Positions 30,826 to 32,591 of a stretch of 32,591 nt of DNA are shown one piece after another (the stretch's first letter is position 1; every line of letters begins with the position of its first letter). The position numbers and the translations under genes are program-made. This stretch comes from Bacteroidota bacterium (GTDB lineage Bacteria; Bacteroidota; Bacteroidia; Flavobacteriales; Flavobacteriaceae). The notes below the pieces were generated by a model. That model was not told the DNA's origin. It did no database searches and worked only from the letters and a program-made list of their open reading frames with translations. The stretch lies in contig JAKQJQ010000313.1 in the NCBI GenBank assembly GCA_029561105.1, positions 1 through 32,591 of the forward strand, given 5' to 3'.

Positions 30826-32591
30826 ATGAAACACATCAGGAATTTTTGCATCATCGCACACATTGACCACGGGAAATCAACCCTGGCCGACCGTTTGCTC
30901 AGCGCCACACAAACCGTGAGCGCGCGTGAGGAAAAGGCGCAATTGCTCGACAATATGGATCTGGAGCGCGAGCGCGGCATTACCATCAAGAGCCATGCGA
31001 TACAGATGGAATACAAATACAAAGGCGAGGATTACATCCTGAACCTCATCGATACGCCCGGACACGTAGATTTCTCTTACGAGGTTTCGCGATCAATAGC
31101 GGCTTGCGAAGGCGCGCTACTTATTGTAGATGCCGCACAAAGCATCCAGGCACAGACGATTTCGAATCTGTACCTAGCTTTGGAGAACGATTTGGAAATC
31201 ATTCCCGTTTTGAACAAAGTGGATTTGCCGAGTGCGAATCCCGAAGAAGTAAGCGATGACATCATTGACTTGCTTGGTTGTAAATTAGAGGACATCATCC
31301 ACGCCTCGGGCAAGACCGGTTTTGGTGTGGAGAATATATTGGCGGCGATTATTGAAAAAATCCCTGCGCCCAAAGGCGATCCTTCTGAGCCATTGCAAGC
31401 GCTTATCTTTGACTCGGTTTACAATCCGTTCCGCGGCATTGAGGTCATCTTTAGGGTGAAGAACGGCGAGATCAAGAAAGGCCAGAAGATCAAGTTCATG
31501 GCCACCGGAAACGAATATTTTGCCGACGAGATTGGTACTTTAAAATTGAACCAGGTCCCCAAACAAACAATTTCTGCAGGCGACGTAGGTTATTTGATTT
31601 CGGGTATCAAGGAAGCCAAGGAAGTGAAAGTGGGCGATACCATTACCGATGCCAAAGTGCCCACGCAAGAAGGAATCTCTGGATTTGAGGACGTGAAGCC
31701 GATGGTATTTGCCGGGATTTATCCCGTTGATACCGAAGATTACGAAGAACTCAGGAATTCAATGGAAAAGTTACAGCTCAACGATGCCTCGCTGGTGTTC
31801 CAGGCCGAGAGTTCGGCAGCGTTGGGTTTTGGATTCAGATGCGGATTTTTGGGCATGTTGCACATGGAGATTATCCAGGAACGCCTCGAGCGCGAATTCG
31901 ACATGACCGTAATCACTACGGTTCCCAACGTTTCTTACCTTGCCTATACCAAAAAAGATCCCGAAAAGGCAATTGTGGTGAACAACCCGTCGGACCTGCC
32001 AGATCCGTCGAGAATGGATCGCGTAGAAGAACCTTACATCAAAGCTACCATCATCACCAAGTCTGATTTCGTGGGGAATGTAATGAGTTTGTGTATCGAA
32101 AAACGCGGTTTGATTACCAACCAAACCTATTTGACCACCGAGCGCGTGGAGCTTAATTTTGACATGCCGCTGGCCGAAATCGTCTTTGATTTCTACGACC
32201 GACTCAAGACCGTTTCTAAAGGTTACGCGTCTTTTGACTACCACCCGATCGGGATGCGCGCCTCGAACCTGGTAAAGGTAGATGTGTTGTTGAACGGCAA
32301 CGGGGTGGACGCGCTATCGGCCTTGATCCATGCCGACAATGCCTACAATATCGGGAAGAAAATGACCGAAAAACTCAAGGAACTGATCCCAAGACAACAG
32401 TTCGATATCCCGATCCAGGCAGCGATTGGTGCCAAGATTATCGCACGAGAAACCGTCAAGGCTTTGCGTAAGGACGTTACGGCCAAATGTTATGGTGGTG
32501 ATATCTCGCGTAAGCGTAAACTTTTGGAAAAACAGAAGAAAGGGAAGAAACGCATGCGCCAAGTGGGGAATGTGGAGATTCCGCAGGAGGC
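30826..32591 (+). CDS. lepA: Elongation factor 4 (LepA), C-terminus cut by window edge
   Basis: 588 codons are visible from the ATG at 30826, and the family is about 598 residues, so nearly all is present. GTPase motifs: AHIDHGKST (11-19), the RGIT switch I segment (50-53), DTPGH (76-80) and NKVD (130-133). The C-terminal LepA-specific region ([19 protein letters not shown]) with its basic tail is intact up to the edge. EF4 is a ribosomal GTPase that back-translocates stalled or mis-translocated ribosomes. It is a housekeeping gene that marks the right-hand end of the accessory region. Confidence 0.97.
   Translation, partial: MKHIRNFCIIAHIDHGKSTLADRLLSATQTVSAREEKAQLLDNMDLERERGITIKSHAIQMEYKYKGEDYILNLIDTPGHVDFSYEVSRSIAACEGALLIVDAAQSIQAQTISNLYLALENDLEIIPVLNKVDLPSANPEEVSDDIIDLLGCKLEDIIHASGKTGFGVENILAAIIEKIPAPKGDPSEPLQALIFDSVYNPFRGIEVIFRVKNGEIKKGQKIKFMATGNEYFADEIGTLKLNQVPKQTISAGDVGYLISGIKEAKEVKVGDTITDAKVPTQEGISGFEDVKPMVFAGIYPVDTEDYEELRNSMEKLQLNDASLVFQAESSAALGFGFRCGFLGMLHMEIIQERLEREFDMTVITTVPNVSYLAYTKKDPEKAIVVNNPSDLPDPSRMDRVEEPYIKATIITKSDFVGNVMSLCIEKRGLITNQTYLTTERVELNFDMPLAEIVFDFYDRLKTVSKGYASFDYHPIGMRASNLVKVDVLLNGNGVDALSALIHADNAYNIGKKMTEKLKELIPRQQFDIPIQAAIGAKIIARETVKALRKDVTAKCYGGDISRKRKLLEKQKKGKKRMRQVGNVEIPQE

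Noticed and set aside
31771..32244. 157-residue minus-strand open frame
   Set aside because: Antisense to lepA, a conserved housekeeping gene with every motif in place.

Overview
This window carries most of a flexirubin-type (dialkylresorcinol / aryl-polyene) pigment cluster from a member of the Bacteroidota, most likely Flavobacterium or a close relative. Evidence for that assignment: the tyrosine ammonia-lyase closely resembles what I recall of the characterised F. johnsoniae enzyme; darA- and darB-type genes are adjacent; signal peptides end in Ala-Gln; Shine-Dalgarno sequences are sparse; and a near-perfect flavobacterial promoter (TTG-N19-TATATTTG) lies in front of lepA. No tRNA, rRNA, insertion sequence, CRISPR array or recognisable transcription regulator was seen.

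Region 1 (1-26088, all minus strand) reads from right to left as one very long, tightly packed gene series. Most junctions overlap or are under 40 nt apart; only two gaps are near 100 nt. The order in transcription is: tyrosine ammonia-lyase (p-coumarate starter), WG-repeat secreted protein, FabG-type ketoreductase, ketosynthase, acyl carrier protein, LpxL-like acyltransferase, phytoene-desaturase-like FAD enzyme, darA, darB, two ApeP-like hotdog dehydratases, a conserved unknown, a BtrH-type acyltransferase, an ABC transporter pair, a thioesterase, a ketosynthase, a half-length ketosynthase-like protein, a second acyl carrier protein, a ketosynthase, a catalytically dead ketosynthase, a polysaccharide-deacetylase-fold membrane protein, a LolA-like carrier, a lipoprotein, two outer-membrane barrels, a FabZ-like dehydratase, a secreted protein, a GT2-DUF2062 protein, and an MMPL-family exporter cut by the left edge. 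The proposed logic is: starter supply; iterative polyene building on two carrier proteins with several active and inactive ketosynthases; formation and aromatisation of the resorcinol by DarB and DarA; acyl transfer; and movement to the outer membrane. The aryl-CoA/ACP ligase, phosphopantetheinyl transferase and methyltransferase expected for such pathways are not in the window and may lie beyond the left edge.

Region 2 (26089-27475): a short divergent promoter region and, on the plus strand, a flavin-dependent halogenase-family gene ending in a strong bidirectional terminator.

Region 3 (27472-30605, minus strand): secreted proteins of unknown function. Two are paralogues of each other (27472-28065 and 29991-30605). 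Between them are a 48-residue secreted peptide and a secreted protein of about 544 codons that is broken by a single in-frame TAG.

Region 4 (30606-32591): a divergent regulatory region with an inverted heptad-repeat hairpin in the leader of lepA, then lepA itself on the plus strand, cut by the right edge.
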